A stretch of DNA of 64,000 nt from Volvox africanus (GCA_030268105.1 BSDZ01000013.1:1097001-1161000); one strand, 5' to 3'. Shown: positions 1-13,284, counted from the stretch's first letter. The notes: generated by a model from the letters alone, not told the origin. A program made the numbers and translations.

Positions 1-3000
1 CAAAGTGGTCTCCCAATGCTGGCGACAAAGCCGGCTGAAGCGCCGACGGCGACGGCAAAGACTGTACGGAAACATCCAGAGGTGGAATAAGGTATCGAGG
101 CCGCCGAAAACCCGATGGGACCTCGCCGCCCGCGGCGCTATCATTCGAAGCCGCTCCCGCGGCCGTCGCGGTCGCCGCCGCCCAGCTGCCATGCGCTATA
201 TCTGGGTTACTGCTGGGTGCAGTGCATGTAAGCCCTCGACGGTCCTTGATCCGGCCGCCGCCATTGCCATCTAGCAGGCTTACAGGCAAGTCCTTTGCGC
301 CGGCAGTAGCTGCATCAGCACCGCCACCGCTGCCGCCGCTGTGACCATCATCATCGTCAGGGCCTTTGCCTGCCTGATCACACCATAGGGAATTTAAGGA
401 CACAGACTTAACAGAGGACGCGCGCAAAAGGGAAAGCGCTACCGCCGCCACGGACCCCGATGGAGCTCTAGAAGGACTGAATGCAGCGGTGGCGGAAGCT
501 GGCGGCGGCAGCGGCGGCGGACACGCCTCCGCCGAAAGCAGTAGAGTGCGCGAGTTGATTGTTCCGACACCATAAGCTCCGGAACCAAACCGTTGCGGCA
601 ATCGCAGCGACAGGCGGGACGTGGACAGCGGCGAGGGCGAGTATGACGACGACGACGGAGGCAGCTCCAGAGCATTGACGCTTAAGGATCTGGTCTGTAG
701 TATGCCAGGTGGCTGTGGCGTGGGCGGCGGCAACAGGATCGGTGACGCTGAGGTCGCCGGCGCTGGCGGTAAGGACGTTGGAAGGGCAAGTACTGACGGC
801 CTACTTGCGCCAAGGCCCACGGGTCGGGAGAGGAAGGCGTTCGCCGATGCCAATGCCACCGCCGTCAGGCCCTCTCGTACGGTACGGCTGGGCAGCGGGT
901 CCACGGCGTAGATGGCGGCGGCGGCTGCCGCGACTGTGGCGGCGCCTACAGCGCCTTCTCTGGCCGCGCGCACGGCCAAGCGGTCCAGAGCAGTGAAGGT
1001 ACTCGTGGGAGACGGCGGTCGGTTGGGGTGGTTGACCCCTGCTGCGGAATCGGCTGCTGAGCTCCCTGAAGCGATGCCATGCCCGGTCACGCCGCTGCTG
1101 TCCTCTGGTGTCTTGGTGGCCGATACTGCGAGGCCTTCAAAAGCAGCCTGCATCCCCGTGCGTGCATAAATACATAAATACATACATAAATACATACATC
1201 AATAAATACAGAAATACATGCATAAATAAATACATCAATAAATACATCAATAAATACATCAATAAATGCATAAATATTAAAATGTGTGTGTGTGTGTGTC
1301 AGAGAAAGAGAGAGAGAAAGGAAGAGAGTTGGCCAAGAGAAAGGCCCCAAGGAAAAGGACCCAATGGCTGGCTTCGGAGTTTCGCATGCAGTACCTTTTC
1401 GGTGCATGCGGAGCTTCGAAGCCACAGGAAAGGGTAGTGCTCTCACCCAGTTACCACGCCGCCCGGCTAGACCGCACAGCCACGATTGCCCACTCCTTCT
1501 CGACTTGCATATTTTCACATAAACATACGCATTGATTTCACCTTACCTGTTCTTACCCGTGCCCGTGCCAAGCAAGCGCACATACACAAACACACATACA
1601 CGCAAAAAGGCGCATACAACTACATGCACCCTACAACACAACAAACACACCTGCGTCAGTGTGACATCCACATCTCCTGGCGCCACCACAGCCAGTGCGA
1701 CGCCGCCGCTGCAGCCGCGTCCTCGCAGCGCGTGCCACGCCGCCAGCGTGACTGCGGGCTCCCTCAGCCCCATGCCCTGCGCTCCCGGCAGCAGTATGAC
1801 ACTGCGAATGGAAGCGACTGCGGAAGGCAGTGCACGGGCCCGCTCCACAGCGGCGTCGTCCAGGGAGGGCATGTACCTGGTCGGGGAAGGCAATGGCGAC
1901 GACAGCACAGCACACAGCACACAGCATGGTCAGGAGGGAAAGCAAGTGTCACAAAGGAGACTCATTCCCGAATCCCCCTCGGCTGCAGAACCCCACCCAC
2001 CCCATCCCCGTGGCCAGCAAGTCATGTTCGCAAGCAGTCCACCCCACCCTTGAATGCCTCCCCTTCCTCCCCCATCATCTTCATCTTCATCATGCCCATT
2101 CTTCCATTCCCCAGGTGTATTCCTGTCCTTCCTTACTTGGTGGAAATCGAAAGGCGTCCAGCGGCTCCAAAACTGCCAGCGGCTCCGAAACCACTATTAG
2201 CACCACCACCACACGCAACAGTCCCGCCTGCTGGTCCCGCAGCCGGCGGGTGGAAGTTCACTGCGAATAGGTCAAGCCACACGGCAAGGAGCGGGCTGGC
2301 AGCTACGTTTCCCGCTGCCGCTGCCCCAGGGCTGAGACCGGGACTGGGTCCGGGGCTGGGACTGCGGCTGAGGTTCCAAGTCGCCGGCCCCGACAGCCCG
2401 GGGGCGCCCAAGGAGGTCCAGGAGGTCCAGGAGCCGCCAGGGCCTATGCCAGCGGAATATTCTGAAGTCGGGTAATCGACGCTCCTCCGAAGCGCCAGAC
2501 GACCGCTGGTGCCTCCTGCACCTGCACCTGCACCCGCACCCGCACCCGCACCCGCACCCGCACCTGCACCTGCACCTGCACCGGCGCAAATGCCAGCGCC
2601 AGTGCCAGCACAGCTGGCGTCCGGTGGATGGGAGCTGGTAACGGCGAGGTAGTCCGTCACACAGTCCACAACGTCCGAGATCCGCTCGTCCCAACTGCAA
2701 ACGACCACGTGTGTGGGACGGGCGCGTTGTTCTGCGCCGAGCAGCGCCACGTAAGCGCAGCGGTTGGCGCGTGTTGCGGGAAGTATAAGGGACCAGTAAA
2801 GGTCGCGCAGGGTGGTCTCGGGGCGGCTGGCGGCACGAACCGACTCCAGGAAAGCCAGCGTCACGCCCGCTGGACCAGCGGCGGCTGCGGAGCCACTGCC
2901 GCCACCCTTCGCTGATGCACTGGCGGCGCCACTGGGCAGCGCAGGGAGCTCCAGGACTCGAGGCTTGCGACCCCGGCCACGCGTAAAAACATCATCACCG

Positions 3001-3452
3001 CTGCTGGCATCACTGCCTTCAATATCAGTATTACAATTACCGCCGCCGACGCCGGCGCCGCGGTCACTGCTGATGAACTGGACACCGCGGCGGGCCTGCT
3101 CACCGGAATTTGGGTGGCTAGCAGTGCCGATAGAGTTGCACCAAAATTGCGGCATCCCTGCGTCATCGGCACCTGGTGGTGCCCTGGGGCGCGTGTAGGT
3201 GCTGCGGACTGGCCCCGGCTCGTCCGTGGTCTGCTGGCGCGGTCGTCCACTCACTGCCACCATCTCGCTGCAATGTGATACGCGTCCGCTGGGAGAAGCG
3301 CTACATGCGGGGATTACAGCGTGGTTCTCGATCCGTTGGCCGGCGTCGGCGTGCACCACTGGCCACGATGCAAGGCCCATAGCTCTACCAAGGGTCCTAA
3401 AACCATCCCCTGCACAATCACATCCACGGACATGTCCTAGGGAGGTCTGCAT
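1..3452 (-). CDS. Large low-complexity protein with possible TIR-like (SHW-type) region, 3' end off window
   Basis: Three-exon model on the minus strand: 3452-2137, 1876-1651, 1147 to beyond base 1. Acceptors (..ccag, ..gcag) and donors (GTAAGG, GTGTGT) are canonical and all phases join. The last exon stays open for about 382 codons to the window edge. Exon 1 (about 439 aa) holds a segment near residues 205-265 with ILPATRANRCAYVALLG, then VVVCSWDERISDVVDC, and later VWLDLFAVNFH; exon 2 has an IRSVILLPG stretch and a conserved-looking LAAWHAL. From memory this order resembles an algal/oomycete family with a 'FVSHAW ... W-DxFxxNQH ... VLxPW' pattern, possibly TIR-like, but many key positions differ. 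The rest is Ser/Pro/Gly/Asp-rich, with a (Gly-Ala)n run encoded at 2515-2583. The start is the first ATG of the open frame. Function unknown; the family call is weak, the gene model moderate. Confidence 0.55.
1165..1277. repeat. AT-rich (AAATACAT)-type repeat in intron
   Basis: Imperfect repeats of CATAAATA / CATCAATAAATA fill most of the second intron of the left-edge gene and are followed by a short (GT)n run at about 1282-1298. This is ordinary intronic simple sequence. Confidence 0.85.
2515..2583. repeat. Coding hexanucleotide repeat (CACCTG/CACCCG)n
   Basis: Tandem 6-bp units, CACCTG or CACCCG on the plus strand, lie in frame within exon 1 of the minus-strand left-edge gene and encode a Gly-Ala dipeptide run. 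Such a run is prone to length polymorphism. Confidence 0.9.
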
Positions 3453-6003
3453 GACTCTTTAGGTAGTCCGGCAAGCCGTGCTCCTAGAAGTGCATTACCT
3501 TCCGAATCTGTTCGGATAGATATCCCTTAATGTTTATATGCTGGAGCGCCTGGCTTTCTAAGGATCAAATAGCCCCTCACAGCCTGTGTAGTTTCTCTGT
3601 TTACCTTAAGAGAGTCTCTAAGACGAAAAAAGATGAAATTGCAAGTATTATTATCGCTGTGTTGTTACAGCGACTGTCTAGCTGATGGTATGCTGTCCAG
3701 AGTGCGTAGCATTTCAAGGCAGTGACCAGAAAATTTTCTCAAGAGCACTTTGGAAACTTGATAAACTCTAGCAGGTCGAAGATCACTTCATAAATAGTAA
3801 TGTATACCTGAACAATCCTTGTTACTGATAAAGGGTGAAGCCAACGTTAAGTCCTCGGCACAAGCCACAGTGTCACTATCTCATAAATAAAGTACCGAGG
3901 ATATCATAAAGTTGACCACAGTGAGAGAGGAATACGAGGAGTCAAAAGGTACCCACTACCCAGTCAAGCTCGCTTGAGTCAGGACGTACAGTCTGAGAGT
4001 CACGTGTATTAGGTAAAAAGTAAGAGAAGCTTAACACTGCAAATACGCACTTGGTGCACTTTAGCATTCAATGCAAGGCAGTACAAAGACCATCGGCTAG
4101 CTAGACGGACGAGCGGAGGCGTGACCCTCGTGACCTCGACAAAGCTATTGCTTTAAGTCCCAAATCTTTCCGCCTCCAAGAGTTTCTCTCTCGAGAACCA
4201 ACTTTCGCTTGGACAATCCCTTTACCGGAGAGTCCAAAGACGGCCCTTCGTCATGGATCCGACCTCCAGCGCAAGGTCACTCCCCAAGTGGTTACTTGGT
4301 TTCGCAAAAAACATTATTATTTCCCCTGATTCTTAAGGTAATCTCGGCGCCATCTGCCTGGCCTGTTTTTGTACAGGGCTGTTAAACTTCCTCCAACCGC
4401 TGGCCTCTGCAGCTTGCCTCTTCCGGCAAGATAGGTCGGTAGACCACATAACAATTTAACAAGGCAACATTACATTTTTCATGAGTGGATAATGTGAAAT
4501 TGCGTATTAACACATGTACATATGTTAAAACACAGAAAAACTCTCACACACAAACACAAACACGCACGCGAACCCATCTATCTCGTCCTCCGAAGTCCTT
4601 TCACCCACCGCAAGGGCTCGGGGAAATGCAAGCTCGTTATTTGCTAACAGGTATCAAGGTTTCACCTAGCGTACCAACTTGTCGCTCCTCAATCCCTGCC
4701 GACACGGGGTTACCTACTAAAACCTAAGCCTGCACAGAAGAAAGTTTGTCGGATCGGTACGTTGTTCGACGATCATTGTTATCTTGTTCTGGCAGTTGCA
4801 TATATTCTCTCTCTGCTTACGGCTTCTAATGTTAAGTCAAGATCGCAATACCTCCCTGGTTTTGCCTTTCGTGGTGGGCTGTCGATCCAATCGCACGCAT
4901 GGGGTGTGTGACAAGGGGACCGCATCGTGCAGAGCCCTCTGCTGTTCTCACCCGCAGGCACGTGAATTGGTGACAGGCCTCCGTTGGAACAATGTCGCAA
5001 CTCCTGGGATTAAATTGAAAGTACGGAACCATAACGAATGACAATATCCAAGGATGAGCTTGAAATAGTAAGGTAATATCTGTCATGGAATACGTATTAT
5101 CAACCGATGTGGGGAGGTACGAGGCTGTGCCCAAGCCTTGGGGACCCTTCCCCTTGGGGAGGTACTATTGTACCAGCGCCGCCTTCCCTTTGGGCGTTTT
5201 ATAAGCTGCCCAAAGGAAATTATCATGAACCATTTTCGCCGCGACTGCATTGCACACCGCAGACACACCGAATGAATTCAGGAAGGTCCAGGAAGGAAGG
5301 AACAGCAGCACTGTGCGCCGGCTTGTTTCGCGATTCCGAACCTGCCCCGAGCCCATCACCGCTGTACAATAGAGTATCCCGTCGGCCCAATGCGCCATGG
5401 AAGCTATGCACACCCTTACATTGTTTATATATCATAAATAACTTATGAGAGTAAACCTGTGAATGGCCGACTCATCGCAGCGAACACACTCTTTACTTGA
5501 AAACCAAGCCAGGTAAGGCACCATTCCCCGAGTGAGGTCAGAAACGGTCCAACTAGCGATGTGTAGCCCAAGTGTAGCCCAAGCGATGGAGAGGGTCGGC
5601 GGAAGATTTGAAATCCGGCCCCATTTCCCACACTTGCATCACGTAACCACACATGTTAGAAGTCCACAAATAATGAAATATACCGATTTTGGAAAAAGAA
5701 ACGTATTCCAGTCACAGCTGACCGCACTTGCCTGCCTTCCCGAACCTTCCTTGCAGCGTCCCAAGGCTCCCAAGGTGGAGAGAGTATCCTCGTGCCGTGC
5801 CGTGCCGTATCGTGTCTGGCCCCAACGTCCAAGGACTCGTGTTATGCAGTGATATGCTGTGCTATGGCCTAACATAGAGGCTTAGGGTGAAAATGTTCAG
5901 GTGGACGTATGGGCCTTATGATGCGATTAACTCTCCCAGGAATAAGGTCGCTGGTTTCTCAGGTGGGCCATCATCCTTAGAGTGGGCTATACCGGATCAG
6001 CCA
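3453..6003. other. Intergenic, no gene recognised
   Basis: About 2.5 kb between the 5' end of the left-edge gene and the 3' end of phosphomannose isomerase. The base composition is more A/T-rich than the genes. Open frames here are short, with mixed codon use and no splice-linked partners. I saw no tRNA or other RNA gene. Confidence 0.6.
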
Positions 6004-9000
6004 TCAGACCAGGGCTTCTGCCGCTGGCGCCTCCGTCACGTTGGCTGCCTGGCGGGCGTCATGCAATCGGAAAAACGTCGAATTGACCGCTGCGACCCAG
6101 ATGACAAGGTCCTTGGCGTGCACCAGTGACAGCCCCACACCGGGCGCCAAAAGCACGATAACGCCGCGCCGAAGCACCACAGCGCGCTCCAGCTCCGGAA
6201 CTGCCTCCAGCGCATCGGGCAGATGCCCCGAAACCGCGGCCTCTGCCTCGCCGGACTGTACGAGCAGAATCCGGGGTCCCTCGCTTGCGGGCAGTGCGAG
6301 CTTGAATCCCGTGGTTTCGGTGCCGCAATCAATGCTGTGAATCTCGAACTCCTCAAAAGGCGGCTGGTACACGGTGATGCCGATTCCAGCGGGGCTGCCA
6401 GTGAGGACGTCCGGCAGACCTATGGGTCACCGGGGGCCGCGGGCGATGGCGACAGTACACAGGTCACACAACGCGTACGGGCCGCGATGCAGGGTACGAG
6501 AAGAGGTTAAAAAAATGACAGACATCTTGATACCAGCTTTCACCAGCACATTCTTGTTGCGGTACCTTACACGACCGTGCCGGCACCGCTGCTTCCCTAC
6601 CTCCCTCTCACAAACGTGCCTAGCCCAGCATCTTAATTAATACAAAAAATGTACCAGGTTCCAGGCCCAGGTTCCCTCGCGACATCAGCACCGAGTCCGA
6701 GACCTCAATGATCTCGTCGCTGTTCAAAATGCCCTCCGGGCTCTCGATCTTGGCCATCAGGCAAGTCTGGTGGAGCCCGCAGCTGTTGGGATGTTAACCC
6801 CGTCTGTTGTGATCATGTGCTCTTGGGCATAAAATCCCAAAATCTCCAAAACACATACGTCGATCTGCTCTTCCCCACCATGTCGCAAATCCCAACACAG
6901 CCCTCGTTCAAGTTCAGGTCCCCACGGCCCGAAGTCCCTCAAAGATATCGCACTTCACAACCCGTGGCGCAGCAAACGCGTAATCCCTTCTTCCCAGTCT
7001 GTGTTCTCTCCGCCACAGGTTCCCAAACCCGCTCCGCTCGCTCTTTCGAAAACCCCGCCTCACCTTGGCGGTAGGTGAGTGACTCGCACAGCACGTCAGC
7101 GTGTTTGAACTTGGGAGTGAGACCCGCGCGAATGACGTTATCCGAGGCCGCCATGCACTCCACGAGCTCACCAGCCAAGTACGCGTGGGGCTCATTGGCG
7201 GGCAGGTATATGGCATGGCCGTTGGGCAGCCGGACCTGCGCAGTCAAGAGATCGCAACCTTGGGTTGCTACAGATGCTAGCGGGTGGGGTGGGGTAGGGA
7301 AGACTAGAAGTAAATCCCAATTGGGGCTGAGAACACACCCGCGTGCCGTCTGTCGTGCAGACAGAGAAGACAGGCAGATGTCTCCTAACATGCAGATTTG
7401 CTCCCCCGCTCCCCGACCAGCCTTCCCGAAGCCCACTCTGTATCTTCCCTCCTCGGCGTAATGCCGCAAAAGCCTTTCCCAAACCTGAGACCACCTACCA
7501 GGTTGAGGAAGAAGGCCGACATGAGGCCGACATCGTCAGGGAACTGGTCGTTGAGGCGTAGCGCCAGTGCTTCGTGCTCTGAAAGCTCAGTTGCGGGGAG
7601 GGCCTTGAGGCGAGCCACCAGGGCACGCACAGCGGCGGTCACGGCATCCTGACTGGCGGTCATGACAGCCGTGAAGGCGGCTTTGAGGGCCTGTTAGCCA
7701 ACATGGAGGACATAGAGGAGCACGGCGAAAGCGACCAAGTAAAGGACCAGGGGGATCTAGGGTCGACACACAGAAGGTACGAATAGAAAGAAAAATTTCA
7801 GACACACAGATGGACTCCAGACTCGGCACAAATCCCTGATGTGGGTTCGCGATGCCTTTCCAGCCGGCCCCGTCCGTGGGTCTGCTCTTTAAAGCCCTTG
7901 GCTCCCTGCTGCTGTTCCTCTGGGCCTCCTGCTGTCTCTGTTCGGTTCGCTCTTCACCTAAGCCCCGTACCCGGCCCCCGGCCTGGCTCGTATTCTAACC
8001 TCCTTCCATAGCGGAGTAATAAAGATATGAACTCCTGGTAAGTGCCGCAAACCTGGTAAGGCACTTCTCTCATCTCTCGCCCACTTCATTTCGTCCATGT
8101 TTATTTCCCCGGGGGCGAACCCGCGCCACCCCAGTGGCACGCACATGCTTTGCCGCAGCCAGAGTCGCGTCATCCTCCGCAGTGGCAGGCAGAGCCAGCA
8201 GCGCCTCCACGTGGGGCTGGCTAACCAGTTCCGCCAGCTCCGGAACCCGCTTGAGCCGCTCCTGTTGGGATTTCGGAGCACGAGGCCGCGATAAGGTTAC
8301 ACCGGGCAGCAGCAATGGCCAATGATTTACCCAAGTGATCCGAGCAGCGACAGCAGCGACAAGAAAGGACCAGTTGGATGTCAGCAGGGGGGAGGTAAGA
8401 AGGGGAGCAAAAGGGACGGAGTAGTAGTAACGGACCACCGAAGCTGCTCTCTATCTATATCTATCCTGCTCTCTATCTATATATCTCTATTATTTGGGAG
8501 AAAAGAGATATTGCATGGGAGCGTTCAGGAGCGCGTCCTACGCGAGCCGTCCTCATGTGGGTCACGTACACATACACGTGTACACAAGCACATACCCAGA
8601 CATCAAGATACACTTTCTCTCTCGCAACTTTATCATTTGATCTTTTTGTCGAAGGCGACCCAGATGGAGGCAATATCAATGCATGTCTGACACTGTAACA
8701 CAGCCGTCACCATAATAGTAGCCCCAGCAGCAGGCCGTCGCGACCCCACCTAACCCCCGTTTATGCGTACGGTAAGGAGACCTTCAGGTCAGGTCAGGTT
8801 AGGCTAGGAAATCAACCACGACAAATACCCTACCTCGGCCCATCGCACCCCCATCCTCGGCGCCTATCTTCTTCCCAATTTGTACCCTGATTGCCATCAG
8901 CTCCCGGGCCCCGCCCCTTCACCTCAACCCTCGCCTGCAGCTCAGCCGTGCTGGCGAAGCCACACAGCGCCTCAAAGTCGCTCAACGCCAGCGCCATCTC

Positions 9001-9978
9001 GGGCTTGTGGTTGGGATCCGCATAGAGCTGCCCGGGGTGCGGCCGGGACATGCGGGGGGAGGGAGGACGGGACGTGTGTGTGGGGGGGGGAAAGGACGGG
9101 GCGGGGGTTGGTGAAAAAGCGAGCCGAGCCGAACTGAGCCAAAATGAGCCGAACCAAAAGGCGTGAGCGCCATCAGAGTCCTGCCAATTGAAGATTGGGG
9201 TTAGGGAATAATTTGTGAAGTGCAAACGGAGTCCGGCATGTCACTAAATAAATCGTGATTTGTGAAAGTCGCCTGTATCAGCGGTTAACCCTCTCCCATC
9301 ACGACCCGAAAGTCGTTTCAGTTTCCGCCCTGGTGTTATCCTGCCGAGCCGCACCTTCGGATGCTCGTTATGCAGCCGCTCTGCCAGGGCCTTGTCTGGA
9401 TGAGATTGGATGGACAGCGCCTTGGCGACACTCAGAACCTGCACTCGCAGTTGCGGAAAAAGCAGGTGCAGTAAAAGCAGATGCAATAAAAGCAGCACGT
9501 ACAGATGGCCTCTCAACTGGCGGGGCCAGGCCTGACTTTTGCAAAAGACTTGTAACTGGGCAGGATTGGAACGACAAGGAATGGGGCTGGGCCCTGTAGG
9601 GTTTGGCAATTATGCAATTAGGTCGCAACAGCAGGCCTATAAGTTCATAAACCCCCGACCTAACAGCCCACCCAGCTCAATCCTGCCCGCGCTTGAAGCC
9701 GCTGACCTTAAAGAGGTATGGCAATTGTTTGCCGAAATTCTGCACCACCTGATCTCCCAAAAGCTGAGGGTACTTGTCCAGGCACGCTTGCAGGCTCTCG
9801 CCTGTGGACATCAGCTTAGAAGGGCAGTTGGGATGCGCCCCCATCCTGCATCGCAGGAAGAAACTGGTCATGGTCCTTACTGCACCCCATGGGAGGTCCC
9901 ATAATTGGCTTACCACAGCTCCGCAAATGGCTTTGACTCATCGATGGCATTTCCGTTCGCTTTCGCGAGTTGGGCAAC
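6004..9978 (-). CDS. PMI: Mannose-6-phosphate isomerase (type I), first exon not found
   Basis: Interconverts mannose-6-phosphate and fructose-6-phosphate, feeding GDP-sugar synthesis; a zinc enzyme, normally cytosolic. Eight exons fit in phase: 9978-9914, 9845-9707, 9438-9355, 9027-8923, 8261-8145, 7690-7499, 7235-7064, 6419-6004 (430 codons including stop). Diagnostic segments in order: FAELWMGAHPNCPSK, QSHPDK and NHKPEM (zinc-ligand Gln/His and Glu), ANEPHAYL (zinc-ligand His), and RAGLTPK carrying the catalytic Arg, then a C-terminal jelly-roll starting YQPPFEEFEIH. Family length is about 400-450 aa, so only roughly 15-30 N-terminal residues, with the usual (Q)xYxWG motif, are missing. 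They should lie in an exon upstream of 9978 that I could not find. The intron 7063-6420 contains a pyruvate kinase exon copy in the same orientation. Confidence 0.93.
6666..6785 (-). pseudogene. Duplicated fragment of pyruvate kinase exon 8 inside a PMI intron
   Basis: These 120 bp match 17035-17154 of the pyruvate kinase gene at 117 of 120 positions with no indel, on the same strand. The copy starts exactly at the acceptor (the CAG before the exon is included) and stops 22 nt short of the original donor, so it keeps an acceptor and the AKIES ... SRGNLG coding stretch but not the original 5' splice site. Two of the three differences are missense (Arg to Cys, Leu to Pro) and one is silent, which suggests a recent copy without constraint. 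It could act as a cryptic exon of PMI; otherwise it is inert. Confidence 0.95.
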
Positions 9979-12900
9979 CTACGCTGGGCGGAATGTATAG
10001 TAAAAATGGCGTTTCCGTCGCATCCATGATTGACCGCGGACTTGCAGCTTCAATTAAAATGCCGAAGCCAGATACAGCTTACTTCACTTGCATCCGCCTT
10101 TCTTCCCCAGTCATAGTTCTGAGCAGCGCAACTGAGCCGCAGCATTTTATTGTGGAATTGTGGAGCAAGCTTCGCAAGGAATGGTTTACCCTAAACTTAT
10201 AGATATGGCGGGCAAACAAAGAGGAAGACCGCCGCGATAGTTGTACTTGTGGCCAATCATTATACGGATATAACTTTTGATAACGATTGACAATCGGTGG
10301 CGGGCGGTAACTTTGGATCCATTTACCGTGCATCAACATGTTGCATCCCAATCCCTTGGCTCGGTCGACGTACCTGACGGTTGGTCCCAGTCCCATCAGA
10401 TGGTCAGTGAACGTGATAGAATCCACAATACGTCATCGTATTTCCTTGAAGATTCAGTGCGATAATGTTGCTGAGTGCCGTTGCGCTGCTTCATCGTAGA
10501 AGGCCGCCATACGTGCCCAGCTAAGTTGCAAATTCAATCCCAGCCACCATTCATAGTGCGTATCGGATCCAAATAATAAAATTTCTTGAATGATGAAGTT
10601 ATTAAACGACCCACATGCTAAAACCTCACCCACCATACCGAATAATATATTCCGCATCTTACAGATATCCATGACAGTGTGCCATTACATTTTGGTTTCT
10701 CACGCAATTTTGCTACTTGCCAATTTAGGAGCAGGTGAACCAATACTGAAGTCTGGTGCAGCTCACTCATCCAACATTTTTAACACAGAGGTTTTGAGCT
10801 CCGTTCTGTTACACCTCCGCCAGGTTTTTAGCACCTGATTTAATTTGGTTTTGATTTTTACACGCTTCATGAGCTGGGAAGGCGCAAACGAACCAGGTCA
10901 AAACAAAAGTAAGATGAGGAAACAGAATGACTGTTCAAGAAAACCATAAAACGTGTCGTTTTACGAGATTGCAATGAAAACTACTGTTTTCTGTATTATA
11001 CGGAGGACGAGCGTCCTTGGCTCTGGAGCCGGGCGGCTCCTGTTGACGCAGTGACGTCAATGTTTATACTTTCGGAGTTATTTATGTAGCGCTACCGGCC
11101 ATGCTGGCTTTGGAATTTTTTTTGTCGCGGTTGTCGCGGTTGGCTGTCCACTGTCGGCGCGTCCTTGCCCTCTCCGTCCCATGGAGGTTAGTAATCGGGC
11201 GAATGGCGAACAGAACAGAAGCAATGCTTGGAACTCGTGTGGCTCGAATGGAGGCACTAAGAAAGGATAACCATGACCTGCTGGAGCAAAGTGGGCTGGC
11301 ATTGGGCTTTACAAAGGATGCAAGGGACGAAGCACCTGCCGTCTGCTAAGGGCCACACACTTGTCACACTCGTCCCATTGCTGCGTGTGAACAGAAAACC
11401 CCTCACACCATACACCGCCTGACATCTCCCCCTTACTCAAAAAGGGCGAGGACTAAAGATCAGGAGATGGCTAACACCAGCGAAGTAAAACATTCTGTCA
11501 ACTGAATCCGCCGGATGTGACCGCCATTTGCAAACCCAAATGTCACAAGCCCAGAGGGGGATGCCGCATGCCGCGGGATTCTTCCCCCTGCCAGAAACAA
11601 GCCAGGCCTCACAACCCCCGCCTCCAGGTATCACACGATCTCATACATACGAACACCTTGCGATCCATAATAACGACCACCGCCGCTACTGCCGCATCTG
11701 CCTCCTCCTCCTCCTCCTCGTTCCTCAGCGCCATGACCATCTGTCTGCTGTGTCCAGCCTCACCTCAAACACCGCTTCTTGGGCGGACGGTTTCCTGTGC
11801 CACCTGTGTTGTGTTTGGTGGTCACCACCGGTCATCAAAGTACGACACCTTGCATCATCTTCCCTTCTGGGTCACCTGGGTCATTTTCCCTTCTCCAACC
11901 ATCATATCCACTCTCTCCACCCCTCCCATTCCAAAATCGGTCCATTGTTCATTTTGACAATGTCCGCGTATCTTCTGTTACTCTCCAGCTTACTGTCATG
12001 TTACCATTTCATTGCGTGTATCATATATGCCCCTCGTGAATGCGCCCCGTAAGAGCTACAACACCATCCCCTCTTCTTTACTCCCTGACGAGTGTCGAGA
12101 AGCCCAACCCAACAAGTCGAACAGCGAACGCCGCTTTTGTTATCTGACGACATAAGTCAAAGACCCTAAAAGGTCAAAGGATGGATCCAACGAACTAACC
12201 AATCCAGAACCGCAACGGACTACATTATCGTGATTGTTGCCATTGCGGGCCCACCCCACCGCCCTTCACCCCACCCCGGCCCCCAGACGATGAGGTCGGG
12301 GGGGTTCCCCAAAGGGCTGATGAACGCGTTGCATATATTTACGGTTTTGTTCGTACACCTCTCAACCGCTGAATCGCTGCCAAAATCGTACTTTTCAAAA
12401 CTAAAACAGATCGGATAACAGCCGCAGACACCTCGGGAGAGAGAGGGGAGAGAGAGGGGCCTGCCGTACACGGCGCCGATGAGGCCAACACGGTAAAAGC
12501 GCCACAGGGTGCGACTACAGCTACAGCTTCAGGGGACAGCTACAGCTGCCACCGTCACTATCCCCGACTGCCGCTATAATGACCGAAGATAGAGCCGTTG
12601 TGCCGCGGCCGATAACGGAAACAACCGCTAGCTACACACACACAAATCCCCGCCTCTGACATGATGAGGGCACAACACAAGCACTAGCTGTCGCCCTCCG
12701 CCTCTGACAATACGAAGGGCCGCAGCTGACGACATAACCGACATTCTGTTGGTTGGTTTAATCTGTTATAGAAACACAACACAACAAAAATGTCGGCCTC
12801 AGCACGTGTGTCCCCACCACCTTGCATTTTCAGGAGCCTCAAACAAAAAAGAGCCCCAGAGCGCCGAAATAAATAGCAAATGTCGTATATATCAATCTTC

Positions 12901-13284
12901 ATGTCATACACAAGCGACCTGCGCCATACATTATGCGCGTTACACCGCTCTCTCCTCTTTGTGCTCTCGCACACGCATACATACATAGATACACACATAG
13001 ATACATGCATGCGAGTCAGGTATACCTCATTTAACGGTGCGATGACGGAGTGTGAGATGAACGTACGACGTACGACTTTTGTTTCACACACACACACACA
13101 AAGGAAAGGAAAGGAAACACAGAAAAAACCACCTTCACCACAGAACCCCAACACCTTCCCATCCCTAGATTGTCACCACATGCATGTCGTCCACTGATTG
13201 TACGACAATATCATTGCGGTTACGGTGATGGTGATGGTGATGTTGACGGGGCAGCGCACAAGCGCAGGATGTGGCTGGCGCCCT
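9979..13284. other. Between PMI and pyruvate kinase; no confident gene
   Basis: About 3.3 kb that should contain the PMI first exon and promoter and the pyruvate kinase 3' UTR. It holds A/T-rich stretches, (ACAC)n and CATACATA simple repeats around 12960-13100, and a G-rich patch near 13390 just inside pyruvate kinase. A minus-strand segment at about 11667-11741 (Glu run between an AG and a GTGTTC) looks exon-like, but no partner could be joined. Confidence 0.5.

Noticed and set aside
11667..11792. Two exon-like minus-strand segments separated by GTGAGG...ACAG
   Set aside because: The apparent intron would be only 23 nt, too short to splice, and no other partner exons were found.
11528..12052. 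174-codon plus-strand open frame
   Set aside because: Composition is His/Leu/Ser-rich with poor codon bias, no domain, and stops in every splice-linked extension tried.
12684..13154. 156-codon minus-strand open frame with Cys/Val runs
   Set aside because: Largely reads through (AC)n and CATA repeats; no conserved motif.
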